DNA of 64,000 nt from Vermamoeba vermiformis. Its lineage: Eukaryota > Tubulinea > Echinamoebida. The stretch spans positions 62,001-126,000 of the forward strand of contig JBEWZL010000084.1 of NCBI GenBank assembly GCA_045837725.1. The letters run 5' to 3'. A program made the translations under genes and the position numbers. Shown in pieces: positions 25,001-36,412 of the stretch; position 1 is the first letter of the stretch; every line of letters starts with the position of its first letter. The notes below the pieces were generated by a model. The model was given only the letters and a program-made list of their open reading frames with translations, did no database searches and was not told the DNA's origin.

Positions 25001-26065
25001 GAAGTAAAAGTAGCCCAAGAGATCGGGGCAGGAAACTACGGCAAAGTCAATCTCGGAAGTAAGAGTTAAGGAATCAGTCATTTAATTCGAGTTACTAATA
25101 ATAATAATAACCATCAAGCGTGGAATGGGACTCAAGTCGCTTTGAAACGAAGCAAAGCTTTTGAAAGAACTGAATTCGTTCGAGAGGCCAAACTAGTCAT
25201 GTAAGTGTCAAAGTGTCACTCACCTAACGTGCGATGATTAATAATTATTGTATTCAGGAACTTGCCTCCTCATGAAAACGTCGTGCAAACATTTGGATTG
25301 ACCAATGACAGCTTCAATCTCATGCTCGTGATGGAATACTGCAACGGCGGCTCCCTCGATGTCAAGCTGTTTGATTTGCCCGAGCCAGTGAGTGACAAAG
25401 AAAAGCTGGCCATTCTCATTGGCATTGCACAAGGCATGCAACACTTGCATCGTAACAAGATCATTCATCGCGATCTCGCCGCGCGAAACATTCTGCTGAA
25501 CAGTGGCGTTCCTAAAGTGTCTGTAAGTAATGTACCAGAGGAGCTCTTATTGAGTCTATCATGATCTAATATGACTTTATAGGACTTTGGATTGTCTCGC
25601 AAAGTTGATGACGTGTTGAGAAATAGTACCACCCGCAATAATGTTGGGCCAATTCGATGGATGGTAAATTACCGAGGCCAAACGTCAAATTAAACAGTAT
25701 TTAACATATTATTTGCATAGGCGCCTGAAGCCTTAAGAGACGGCACTTACAGCGCCAAGACCGATGTTTGGTCCTTCGGCATCGTTATGTTTGAAGTAAT
25801 TGCACAATCAGAGCCGCACGTGGAAGAAGATCCCTTGTTCATTGGCATTAAAATTCGTGATGGAGCGTTTTTTCCGCGACTTCCACAGACAAGCGATGGC
25901 GTGCTTAAGAACTTGATGGAGCAATGCTGTCTAAAAGAACCGAACGACAGACCTGTAAGTTGTGGCTCTAACAATTGCTCGTAGCACTAACTGCTATTAT
26001 AGGACTTCAATAATATCTGTAATGTGCTTGTAAATCGATGGCGAGAGTTGTATGGGAATTATTAA
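19053..26065 (+). CDS. Receptor-like protein: Cys-rich ectodomain, seven TM spans, tyrosine-kinase-type domain
   Basis: Many short introns; about 1700-1800 residues. The start (MDATRALTTLLFVSKIACLF) gives a signal peptide. A very Cys-rich extracellular part follows to about 23790, with EGF/EB-like clusters such as CSSNSDCLSNYCNGTTNTCQ and NCTDYGGSYNP. Seven hydrophobic spans lie between about 23840 and 24815. The kinase runs from about 25010 to the stop: GAGNYGKV loop, VALKRSK lysine, catalytic HRDLAARNIL (25466 on), DFGLSRK and GPIRWMAPEALR. HRDLAARN is the tyrosine-kinase form of the loop. It is probably a cell-surface receptor; the ligand is unknown. Exon joins between about 19330 and 19500 could not be settled, and the frame changes at an A7 run near 24848 between span 7 and kinase. 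It converges on an F-box gene. Confidence 0.8.
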
Positions 26066-26362
26066 ATTTCATGTATCAAATCCAAGAAGTTTTTAGGGAG
26101 TCTCAATTTAAGTTCATTTTTATTAATAACGCGTCTTGTCTTTGTACATCTTACATTTTAAACATATCTGCGGATTAATTAACCACATGCTTCACAAAAT
26201 GACGTCTGTTGCGTTTTTTAGCAATGACCAACAACACAGCAACCACTTATGCGCGTTGCTAACCATGTACAACTTCTTTATTATATCCATAATATATTGA
26301 AGTAATGCTAAAAAAAGAAAGCTGGATGATCTTTACTTATGCTCGTGTACAATGGTAGCGTC
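26066..26362. other. Convergent 3' spacer, receptor kinase / F-box gene
   Basis: 297 bp of A/T-rich sequence between two convergent stop codons. No exon is supported. The first part is the kinase 3' UTR, a copy of whose beginning recurs at 28915-28975. Confidence 0.4.
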
Positions 26363-28314
26363 TCATAACGAAAGGCTGAATTTGTCATCATCGCTCCACT
26401 CGGCAGCTTCTTTCTCTTTTTCTTTGAGCTCATCCGCGTACTGCTGCATCGACCTCTTGAAGCCCATCAAAGTTGAAGTATGATAGTTAGAACGGCTCTT
26501 TTCGGGAGATGGTGCCGTGCCTACGAGTAACTCTTGTAACGACGTCTGCAATGTAATTAAACGAGTGATGTTATCGTGGATACTTTTTTCTGCAACGCCT
26601 GTTATTTGGAACTTCTCTAACGCTAACTTGGGCACATTAGCCACGTGATCGATGAAATGAGCTGCTGTCGCAGGTTGTGAGTGACAGTTAACACGGTAAG
26701 TCAGTGATCGTAATCGCGTCAGTTGTGACAAGGACGGGTATCCACAGATCTTCAGTTCGAGCACTTCGAGATTGGTCAGCGAGTCAATGCCACTGATTTT
26801 GTGGCACGGCAAGTGTTGCAGTCCGTGCAGGTGAGCGGAACAACTCGGACACTCGATAACTAGAGCCGTCAAATGTCGTAATGATGAGATATTCGGTGCT
26901 GATTGGGGTACCATCCATCCATATAGGGTCAAACTTTCCAAATTTGGCAAGGCGTTGCACAACTTATCAATAGGAAAGTATGCCGTAATGAATGATTTTA
27001 TGAGCAGTGCCTTCAGTTGAGTCAAGCTCCACAGCGATGATAAGTTGCTGGCTGGAGAAGGATTGATTAAATCAAGCTTTGTGAGGTGAATCAAAGGTGC
27101 TAACTTCGCGATCTGCTCGTTCGTCGAGATTTCTGGGTGCAATATGCATTCAAGATCTAGCAATTGAGTCATTTGATCAATTGACAGTGCTTTCAATGGG
27201 AATTTGATATTAGGCTTCAATTGCGTTAAATTTGCACATCGAGTGATCTCCAAAACTACATCACTTATCGTATTCTGAACTATCAAGCCTTCTAAATAAG
27301 GAAATAAAGATAGATCCAACCCTATAATAAAGGGGCATTCATAAAGATTCAACCGCCGCAAATTAGTCGACAAGGGAGGTAGTCCGCAGCGTGAATTTTT
27401 CAGCGTGAAGTCTTTGAGTCCAGTTAGCAATGATAAGCTCTCCAATGCACGGGAAGTTAGTGCATTTGTATCTAATGTCAATCTGGTCAAATGTCTTTGC
27501 GAAAATTGAACGCAAAAGTAAGAAAATATTTCGTCGGCGTAATATCCCGTGTCTTTCGTTGCCCAAGTCAAGTCCTCTAATGACTTCAAATGTTGTATCA
27601 TCTGCTTGAAATCTTCAAAGTTGCTAACTTGTGTATGCAGCGACGTCAGTCGATTTAACTGAAACTGACTCAACGCCATTAGCGCCACTATTGCATTTGA
27701 AAAAATATCAGAATTTGCACCAAAACGATATTTAACATTTCTTAAATGAGTAAAACTGCTACTTACGGTGAAATTGATAATAAGAACTACCATACAGTTG
27801 CGTCAGCGAAGAGATATTCCTGCACTTTGATAACACCCACGAAATGTCTCGTGCGTCATTGAGTTCATTGGGTTTAAAATGCAACACTTTTAAGCCGTTC
27901 ATTGTTTCTTGGTACCACATGCTTGATACGGCTCGCAAACTATGACGCACAAGAGAAGTGTCAGCCACTTTTCGTTATAATATAAATATTTATATTCTAT
28001 CTTAAGATAGAATTGCTATTAATTAAATCGAGCTTGAAAGATATGACGTAGAATTATTAATAATTAAAATAAAATAATAATAATAAATTATGAACTTGGT
28101 TTGTCCTTATTGCGACATTTAACTTGACTTACCGAACAGCGTCTTGCCAATTTAAATATGAGAAAATATTTTCTCGTAACTCTGCGGGTAAAACCAGAAG
28201 CGGATTCGAATCTAGCGAGCTGTCTTCGTCCTGCTTCTGTCTTTTTTGTTCTCTCTCATCTTGATCATTTTGAGCGATGTCATAGCTTCGCTTGCGTGGT
28301 GCTTCAACCGACAT
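26363..28314 (-). CDS. F-box / leucine-rich-repeat protein
   Basis: Three exons (28314-28133, 27939-27767, 27687-26363) join to 559 residues. A charged head (KRQKQDEDSSLDS) precedes an F-box-like helix set, PLLVLPAELRENIFSYLNWQ, then LRAVSSMWYQETM. The remainder is a run of irregular leucine-rich repeats (for example LTRLTLDTNALTSRALESLS, LRRLNLYECPF, LEVLELKICGY, LRSLTYRVN). F-box/LRR proteins normally serve as substrate receptors of SCF ubiquitin ligases: the F-box binds Skp1 and the LRR arc selects the target. The C-terminus is acidic/basic (ELKEKEKEAAEWSDDDKF). It is related in plan, but not closely in sequence, to the two F-box-LRR-MLLE genes nearby. Confidence 0.75.
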
Positions 28315-28490
28315 TGGATTACAACAACAAAACGCAAGGATTTTTCAAATCAAAGCGCAAACGTTTTTCAGAAAGAACTAAATTGAAAACTAGAAGTACA
28401 TTTTAAAAAAGAGATAGCATCACAATACAACTACAAGCGTGTAGTCCCGATGCAGTGGGTTTGTTTTGAAGTGCGGGTCAGATCTCACAC

Positions 28491-28859
28491 TTAGCGCAAC
28501 AACAGACCGAAAAGAGCAACAGCAGCAGCGTACACTTGAGCAACGGGAGAAGAAGAGGCAATGGGAGTCTTAGGTTCGTTAGGAAGAGTAGTAGCGGCGC
28601 AGATGGCAAAGTTTTGGATCTCGTGGCTGGAAGCTTGTTCACCGATCAAAGCTCGCTTCTTAGCAGGGAGATTGATCTTGGATTCAATCTAAATGTAGAA
28701 GATGCCGAACTTGAGCATAGCCAAAGGAGAAGCGCTGAAAGAAACGCCAGAGTTGACCGATGACAAATTGTTAATAGCGTCGTAGACAGCGGTGGCGAAA
28801 TGATCTTCGAGGACACCAGTAGTGATATGACCGTTGAGCACGAGGCGAGAAAGAGGACG
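28491..28859 (-). pseudogene. Relic of the C-terminal part of a GPI/TM-tailed protein
   Basis: Read on the minus strand, this stretch has coding-like codon use: VLNGHITTGVLEDHF, NNLSSVNSGVSFSASPL, then INLPAKKRALIGEQ, ICAATTLPNEPK and a hydrophobic end SPVAQVYAAAVALFGLLLR followed by TAA. An in-frame TAG at 28691-28689 interrupts it, no splice donor is available to remove it, and there is no start or 5' half. The tail resembles a GPI-attachment or single membrane anchor. I do not recognise the family. It is best read as a truncated, decayed gene copy. Confidence 0.5.
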
Positions 28860-28914
28860 TGTTGAAGCGTTATCTTACACATCTACAACGTTTATGAAAT
28901 GCATCCGTAAAGTG

Positions 28915-28975
28915 GTTGTAAATCGATGGCGAGAGTTTGTATGGGGAGAATTAAATTTCATTTTATCGAATCGAA
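28915..28975 (+). repeat. Partial copy of the receptor-kinase gene 3' end
   Basis: The segment GTAAATCGATGGCGAGAGTT and the following bases closely match the last codons and start of the 3' UTR of the kinase gene (about 26028-26085), in the same plus orientation, with scattered differences. It lies just after the stop of the F-box-LRR-WD40-MLLE gene, with no kinase sequence before it. It looks like the remnant of a lost tandem kinase gene. Confidence 0.6.
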
Positions 28976-28982
28976 TTTAGTT

Positions 28983-31623
28983 CTACCAACTGAAATTAGG
29001 CAATTCTTTCTCGAGTACTTCCAACGCCTCTTTGACTCGTTCAATGATCAGCGATTCTTGTTTGATGATGTATTCGAGTTCGATCAAACCCAGTTCCAAG
29101 ATCATGCCAGTCAGTTTGCCAGCGAGCATTGGTTCTTTGCTGACACTTTTCAAGTACTTCTCGGCAGTGTAGTATATCACTGTGCCACATTTTTCCAATC
29201 GTTCACCATCGCTCAGCTTTTCCTCGGAGTTTGGCTCGTCTTCAACGACTTCATTTTTCTCACATTTGACTAGTTTGACAACCGTTCCATTGCTGTAGCC
29301 AGCAAACAGCGCACCACCGCTACGAGCCCATTCAATTGTGGTACACTTGGCTGTAGAATCAATGGGCAGTGACGAATGAGCGAACTGATACTTGCCACCA
29401 ACAGGGCACTAAAAAAAAGTTATGATTAATTACACTAAGATCAATATGTCAAAAATTTGTTGCGTACCAAAATGATGATATCAGTCTCGGTGGCAATAGC
29501 AATTAGAGGTTGTTTTGGATGCACGGACAGAGCAATGACAGGTGCACCGCAATCAAATTTTTCCGTGTGTTCGATTGACACGCTGCTTGAAAGTGTCACA
29601 AGACCGTCGCTGTCACCAAGCACAATCAGATCTGTTTCTCGGAAATAAGCACTTGCAGTAATAGTACCTGAAGGAATACATTAGATCACGTAAATTTAAG
29701 GTCCATAACTTACGCGATGTCTTCTGAACGTGTGCAATATCTACTACGGCTTCAAAATTTTCAAAGTTCCAAGTGAAAATGCCGTGCGGAACAACGCCAA
29801 CAGCGCACAGTTTATCGGCCTTAATGAATATTCTCATCACAGGCCCCTTGACAGTGTCTTCATCATCGGCAGCTTTGAGACTGACCGTGTATTTGTCTAT
29901 ACCGAGCGTGTTCAACAGTTTCATACTCGGCACAGTTGTGCCAACCAATACCATGCGTTGATTGTCCGTTAGCGCTACGCAAGTCAATGTGGCTGATACA
30001 GGCTCGCCATAATTGGAGAACTCCTCTATTGTACAATATTAGATTAATCCGGTCATGAACGAACAGGTGTCTTACCGTCGTCCACGTTGTAAGTAGCCAA
30101 TTGACCAAATTCATCACAAATCAAAACATAATCGTTGCTATTTGTTACCATCATGTGCATAACTTTAGCTTTGCAAATCGCCAAATCTTCTCTACCTGCG
30201 AACTTGTTAATAAACAATTGCAAGTATCGGAATATCGGATGTTATACCTTGGATCCAGATAGTTTTACCGACGGACGCGACGAAGATTGACTTGTCCGAG
30301 AAGGAGACTAAATTACTGATGGGTTTTTTATGCTCGCATTGGTAATGAGCAGCGTATTTGACGTATGGTTCTGAATTGTCTACTTCGCGATTGACGAATA
30401 TGTTATTGACGTACTGCAAATTGGGCATATCTCTTTGGAGTTTATCAATGACACCCGAAGTATTCTGATTGGCTGTTAGCAACTATATTATATACACATT
30501 GGTGTCACTTACTTTGGTAGATATAACTAAGTATCTCAAATTTGAAAGGTGTCGAAAGGATTTCAAGGCCTCGTCAGAGACTTCAAATTCGAGATTGAGA
30601 AAAGTAAGGTGCGGCAATCTCGTCACGGAGATTACGGCAGCATCAGTGAGCTTTTTTGCGTCAGGGTCACGTGGCGGCTTAAGGGCAAAGCGTGTCAGGC
30701 TAGTGCATTGCGATACCAATGATTCGACACTTTCATCGGAGAACCGTGCTTCAATTTGTTGCAGTCCTGGTGGTAGAACTGACGGAGTTGTGGCTGCAAA
30801 GTAGCCTTGAGGAATGATCAATCTGGTCATCATCTTCAATCGAGACAGCGCTGAAAGTGACTCCGAGCAAGTCGTAGCTACCAATTTCAGTTCTTCAAGT
30901 TTGGTCAGAGTTGAGCAAACGGCGCGGACAAAATTGTCGTCGAGTGGTGCGTTGTAGCATTCCAAAGTTAGCGCCGAAAGGTTCGTCAGTTTGGTCACGT
31001 GGTACAAATCAGCCGCCTCAATGTTGTTATTCTCAAGATATTCTATCGTTAGTTCAATGAGTTGAGGCAAGTGTTTGGCAATGGCTGGAAGTGCTTGACG
31101 AGGAGTGATCAGTGAGCGCGAGACACGAATGCTTTTCAACGATGTCAAACACGACACTGCACGCACGAATGCTGATGACGACAGTGATGGTGAGCTGTGA
31201 ATGTCGAGTGATGCCAAGTGAGTGATTCTGAACAGTGGTGACAAGTCCCAAATGAATGCTTCTGCTCCGAGTTTCACATGTTTGAAATGCACTGGTGACA
31301 GCTTTGAAACGATCTTTGCAAACACTTCTCCGTTTATTCTTGAGTCATTGATGGTCATTTTCTTCAACGATGAGAGCAGTTCGTTATTCCATTGCGTGCA
31401 CACTTGTTGTGAACTGAAAAAAATAAGAATAAATATTCATTTAATTTTATTTACACTTCTAATAGCATGAATATGCATAATATATCGTTTAAAAATATTT
31501 TTGTAATATTTCAAGAATATTTGAAATTAATTATCACCTTGCCAAGACCCGAAGTGGAAGCAGGTCAAAGATCAGCCGTTGAACGTCTTTTGGTAACGAC
31601 AATATATGTGTATCGAGCTCCAT
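28983..31623 (-). CDS. F-box / LRR / WD40-like / MLLE protein
   Basis: Seven exons (31623-31538, 31413-30513, 30482-30248, 30195-30076, 30025-29714, 29667-29468, 29408-28983) sum exactly to 759 residues. It starts MELDTHILSLPKDVQRLIFD, an F-box, followed by leucine-rich repeats to about residue 329. Exons 3-7 carry beta-propeller-like blades (DKSIFVASVGKTIWIQG, DYVLICDEFGQLATYNVDD, DLIVLGDSDGLVTLSS, PLIAIATETDIIIL, GGALFAGYSNGTVVKL). The last about 75 residues are an MLLE (PABC-type) helical domain: AGKLTGMILELGLIELEYII then RVKEALEVLEKE. MLLE domains bind PAM2 peptides in RNA-regulatory proteins. The likely role is an SCF ubiquitin-ligase receptor with two extra interaction modules. Exons 1-2 are a near duplicate of the gene at 44370. 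Confidence 0.8.
30513..31623 (-). repeat. Inverted duplicated block, copy A (partner 44370-45496)
   Basis: Exons 1-2 and intron 1 of the two F-box-LRR-MLLE genes are copies in opposite orientation about 13 kb apart. The first about 110 codons of exon 2 and a later block (TTCSESLSALSRLKMMTR to TTPSVLPPGLQ) are almost identical, and intron 1 is also nearly identical near its 3' end. Other LRR segments have diverged strongly. Confidence 0.85.
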
Positions 31624-31781
31624 TATAATCACTTTATGTCCACAATCGAGTTTTGGTGGTTGCCTGGTTTAAAAAAATAAAAGACTGACAGATTCTGTAA
31701 CTAATTTATTCATTCTATTATTACTACACTTGTGTTTTTGGTATTATCTAGTTTACACACTCTAGCGAGCTCATTTTACGT

Positions 31782-34700
31782 TCAAACAATCTCTTCGGCC
31801 TCTTCTTCAAACGGGTTCTTCACCGGCAGAGGTAGTGGCATATCATTTAACGCTCTGAATTTGCCAATGTTGTTGAGCTGTTCATTCTCTACTCGGAAAA
31901 TGTTCCACAAGCATCGTCGGTAGATCTCGATGGCGGCCAATAGCGTTGAGAACAGATCAGGGTGGAGCAAAGAATTGATTGCTTCCGGCGAAATTGTCAA
32001 AGTCCACAGCACTCGCATGATGAAGTTTGAGATCAACGCAAAGTAGTACTGAAATAAATGTTAGTTGCGGGTGGAAGAACAAATAAGACGATGTTTCTTA
32101 CATAGTACGTCGGATAGAGCAACTTAGAACGAAGTCCCCAATGTTTCACGCCTTTAGTTTCTCCGAGAGACCAATCCATTTTGACGTCCCAGTAGTAGCT
32201 GTAGAATGTGCCCACAATCACAAAGATAATCCACAACGCTGTAAACGCTGGTTGGTCCTTGAATTTTCCTCGTAGGAAGGAGAACGCGAGCACGAAGAAA
32301 GCGACGGAGTACTTTCCAGCATTGGCGAGCTGTCTTCGTTGTCCCGTATCGATGTATCTTCTAATGGACTGCATGAATCGCCACTGCCCGCAATGGTTAA
32401 TACTCGCACAAGGAACACGGAGACTTACGAATGGTGGCAAGAACGCAAGCATTGGCAGGATGTATCTATAATTAGAGTCGCATGAAGGTGCTATTATCCA
32501 AAAAGTTAGACGAACTCCTCAATTGAAGAATAACTTGTGTGACTTACGAAAGTTCTCGGACCAAGCATCGTTAATGAGGTAACAAATGAAGTACTCGATA
32601 TCGTACAATACGATCACTATTGAAACAAGTTGATCGGCAATGAAAAAGTGCGGGAAGTGAATGAACGTGAACGGACTGCCAAAAATATATGCAACGATTT
32701 TGACGAGCCACATTTTGCCTGTCAACAATAGCGTTAGGACGTGCTAAATAAGTATTTGATAAACAAAAGCCTACTTTTCACTTGGTACCAAATTGACGCT
32801 ATTAAAAATAGGCCGAAGACGAACAATGGATGCGCGATCATCGGAATCTTCTTGATCCATTGCAAGTACGACACTTGAATGTCAATGACTGACAGCAAGA
32901 ATAGCATTAGACTTCCAATAACTAGAACGGTCATTACAGATGCCGCCTACAATAGAATATTATTAGTACCATTCTTTTAAGAAGCCGTAATACGATTTCT
33001 GACCTCGAAAATGTTCGTGTATCGGTGATGTCGTCTTGGATCGAACTCGAAAATAAACACGTAGTTGACCCGATATTTCGCCCATATATACATATCTACA
33101 CCCCAGCCCCACACTAATAAACATATCATAGCCATCATTCTGTAGCACATTAATATCGGCCGTATTCGTATTCCCAAGTCAGGTCCAATGTTGAATGCTA
33201 ACAAACGTCAGATCCGGTTAAAAATAATGCTGATACCAAGCTTACCGGTATATATTATGGCTAGTGCGAACGTTAACGAAATTCCCAATAGCAAGCCGAA
33301 CCTGAATGCTGACGGCTCTTTTGCGTCGTCTTTGTCAGCCACGCGCAACTTTTTCATCGCGGCTGTTCGATGACCGCTCGTGAAGCACATTGCAAACACG
33401 TGCTTAAATGGGCGTTAGCTAAGGTAATAATACAATCAATATGGCTTACCTCGGTCTCGCGCATGAGCGTTGTCAAGCCAGTATGTTTGTAAAACAAACA
33501 GCGTGACAAATTGTTGGCGATGTAAATCTCTTTGTCACCCAGTTCAATGTTCTTGTCGTGTTTGGTCAAAATCTTTTCAATGCCTTCAGAGTTCAATGTA
33601 GCGTAGTTCATCAGCAAACTGATTCCTCGATAAAACTCCGCAAATGCACGCTGTAACTTCAAAATGGCACTGTGTCGATCAATTTTTCGCATTTCTTCGA
33701 GTTCTTTGGCCACGACGAACGAACTGCGCGTCATGTCTGTCGACTCCAAGTCTTCTTTAGTCAAGTTTCGTAGCTTTAAAATGGTGTAACTTCTCGACAT
33801 TGACTCATGTTGGCGTTGCAGACTATCTGCCGGTGCCTTTTTTAGATCGTCTTCTGAGGATTCTGCTTTTCGCGGGCTTTTCGCGCTTTGTTTCATTGAC
33901 GACATTTTAGACGATAAATTGTCAGTTAAGTGGCTTGTGCCGCGGCTCATTGTACTCTTTTCGCTCTGGACTTTGCTGCTTGTCGTATTAACCTTCGTTG
34001 GCTTGCTTTGCTTAGCTCGTTGAATGGCTGAGGTAATTCGACGAGGTGACGCTGGACCAATGGGAGCTACACCAGCGGCATCTGATTCATCTAAAGATAC
34101 GTCCGAATCATCTTCATCGTCGCTGCTAATATCATCGTCGTGAATATAGCCACTGTCTTCGATTCCTATAGTATTTTATGCCTCGTTAAAATGATGGTTA
34201 AAATGAGGTTTGTGGATCATTACCATAACCGTCACGAGGTGAAAGATCCAGTGACATTCTTCGTTGAGAAGTAGTCGTTCTCACACGTTTAATGACGTCG
34301 TTAATACTGGTCTTCTTTGATAAGGGAAACAGAGGATTTTCTTGCAGGAGTGGGATCTTGGCCTCATCTTTGCGAGTGTGCGTTGAAAGACCAATATCAA
34401 GGCCTAAATGCAATCTGTCCAGTTCTCGCTCTACTCTTGTACTCAGACCTCGTGTAAACGGATCGTATTGGTCGATCAGTTGCTGAAACAAATTTATGTT
34501 AAGGAATTTTCAGTAGAATGCCTAGTTTACGTACCAACTGAATCGCTTGAAGCGTTAAAATATGGAATTGCTCGGTGAAGTGATCGATTTGCTTATTGTA
34601 CCAATTTTCAACTCGTAAAACGTTTTCATCCAGCATGGTCCAAAATTTTCTTTCGGCTTCCATCTTCTCGAGCTGAATTTCTTTGCCCGCATCATCGCCA

Positions 34701-35026
34701 GTAATAACTATTGCAAATGAAAATTACTTTAATGAAATAATGTAAATTTAAAGAGTAAGAGTTTTATAAAACCCTCAAACAGGATCCAAATCATTTCAAA
34801 ATTGATGTAAAAATATTATTAATTAATACATTAATTATGAAGATAAAAAGAACACCTAATCATGCATAAAAGAGTTATTACCTTTAATGTTAGCGTACGC
34901 TTGGGCGAGCTCCAATACGGCTGCTTTTACTTGCTTTATTTGTTTATAGAGACTTTTATAATCAATATAATGATCGCGCCATTCCGTAATGACGGCGTAG
35001 AAAAAGCGTTTGGCGAAGTTCACCAT
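31782..35026 (-). CDS. SPX/EXS phosphate exporter, XPR1-like
   Basis: A multi-exon gene of roughly 800-900 residues. Exon 1 (35026-34882) starts with MVNFAKRFFYAVITEWRDHY and the SPX helix YIDYKSLYKQIKQVK. SPX continues in EAERKFWTMLDENVLRVENW and, after a long insertion, LKLQRAFAEFYRGISLLMNY with KILTKHDK. These basic helices bind inositol pyrophosphates in the family. Several membrane spans follow, then the EXS domain: YYWDVKMDWSLGE, PTYYVRNIVLFVL, NFIMRVLWTLTISPEA, EIYRRCLWNIFRVENEQLNN. The end is acidic (FEEEAEEIV). It should export phosphate at the plasma membrane or an acidic organelle. A 45-nt intron (32428-32384) is in frame and lacks a stop. The Ser/Asp-rich insertion between SPX helices makes it longer than human XPR1 (696). 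Confidence 0.9.
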
Positions 35027-35768
35027 CTCGCGTTGATCGACCTCTCTCGCGCAATTTTCTCGCTTGGCAACGAAAAATAAGTACTTAAAGAGCTAGGTAT
35101 GTGATCTCCTTATTATTTTGTGAATAAAAACCGGAGAACTAGAATTTTTAAAAATTACCCGTGGAATGTTTTGTACACCACAGATCACCACCACCGAAAT
35201 GCCGTCCAAGTTTGTTGATTACACAAGATAAAGCAAATCATAATGTTTACAACCTGGCTTATTCAGCCTGGCTTGGAACTTTCTAGGTACGTGACCACTT
35301 TTGCGTATTGCGTATTTGAGCTCGTAATTGTAATTTTTCTACCAGTTCTTAATTTTATTCGGTAATAACTACACTATAATGCCATTATATATTAGAGTTT
35401 TTTTGAATTTAATTTTCGTATCTGGGATGCCACAACCTGCAACATTCCTGTACGTCACTGTTATGCAAAACAACCTATTAAAAGTCTGAAATTGATCGCA
35501 AATGTGTCTTAGGAAACATAACTGCTGAACTTTATAATGTACGACTGAGCTCGGCACAGGCTCTACTTGGGTTAATTTATAATACCTGGCAAAGAGTTTA
35601 ATTCTATTCCGCGCTACATGCACGATATTAATAGCAATCAAATGAATCAAGGGGTAAACAAGATCTGATCCCGCTTTCAAGACAGTTCTGACAGCTCCAA
35701 CGGACACACAAGATTCTGTTTTAATTTTAAACCATATTAATCAATCACATTGCATTTAGCGACCACAA
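35027..35768. other. Divergent spacer, XPR1-like gene / G8 gene
   Basis: 742 bp that should contain both promoters. A minus-strand frame is open for 112 codons (35707-35369) but shows no known domain, no splice structure and A/T-driven composition, so I do not call it. No repeats or RNA genes were seen. Confidence 0.4.
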
Positions 35769-36412
35769 ATGCGCGGTAGACTCAGCTCTGTCGCGTCAAG
35801 TTTGGCGTTGTTTGCCTTGCTGTTAACAATCGTCAGCGCTGCTGATCGTGTGGACTTTGGTCCTTATAATTTAGACTCAAATACGGCTAAATTTGTGTCT
35901 ATCAAGCAAACGGTATGTACTACAAATTGTCTCGATTAGTTTTATAATTAATTTCAAAACTCCAAACGAAATCCGATACTTTTGACACTCGTGACCATGG
36001 CAATGCCATCAATAATTCCTCGTGTTGGGTACTAACGCTTACTTATTTATATAGACGAATATTATAATTCAAACAAGTGACAGCTTGAACAAACCCCAAG
36101 TCGTGATTACGGTTTACGGTCATAACTTGCCCGACGGATTGTCTGATCAGTTCATCAACTTAAACAATGGAGAGTTTAACATTGATACGGTAAGCAAAGT
36201 TTTAACCCGGAAATCAACCTCATTTGATTTGATCTGTGTACATCCAAAGTTTCGCTGTATTACTGACTAAATATCTTTTTAGGTTGATCCTACTGCTATT
36301 AAAGGTGTAAGCAAGTCATCTGTGTTGGCAACGAGCCTCTCTTTGTTTGCTTTGGTCGGATTTGTAGCTGCTTTTAACATCCGAAACAAAGCAGTTTTCA
36401 TGGCCGCATTAG
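35769..36412 (+). CDS. Signal-peptide exons with a hydrophobic tail: separate small gene or 5' part of the G8 gene
   Basis: Three exons (35769-35912, 36055-36189, 36283-36412). The start (MRGRLSSVASSLALFALLLT) is a good signal peptide ending near VSAAD. A short extracellular-looking part follows (FGPYNLDSNTAKFVSIKQT, VVITVYGHNLPDGLSDQF), then SKSSVLATSLSLFALVGFVA, which looks like a GPI-attachment tail or membrane span. No stop occurs: the frame runs through FNIRNKAVFMAALG into the next exon of the G8 gene. Either the two are one protein, or a second start at ATG 36400 (MAALGCFALIQAQ, a short signal peptide) begins the G8 protein and the small gene ends by splicing I cannot see. Confidence 0.45.

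Noticed and set aside
35369-35707. 112-codon minus-strand frame in the XPR1/G8 spacer
   Set aside because: No domain, no splicing and A/T-driven composition; it sits where both promoters are expected.
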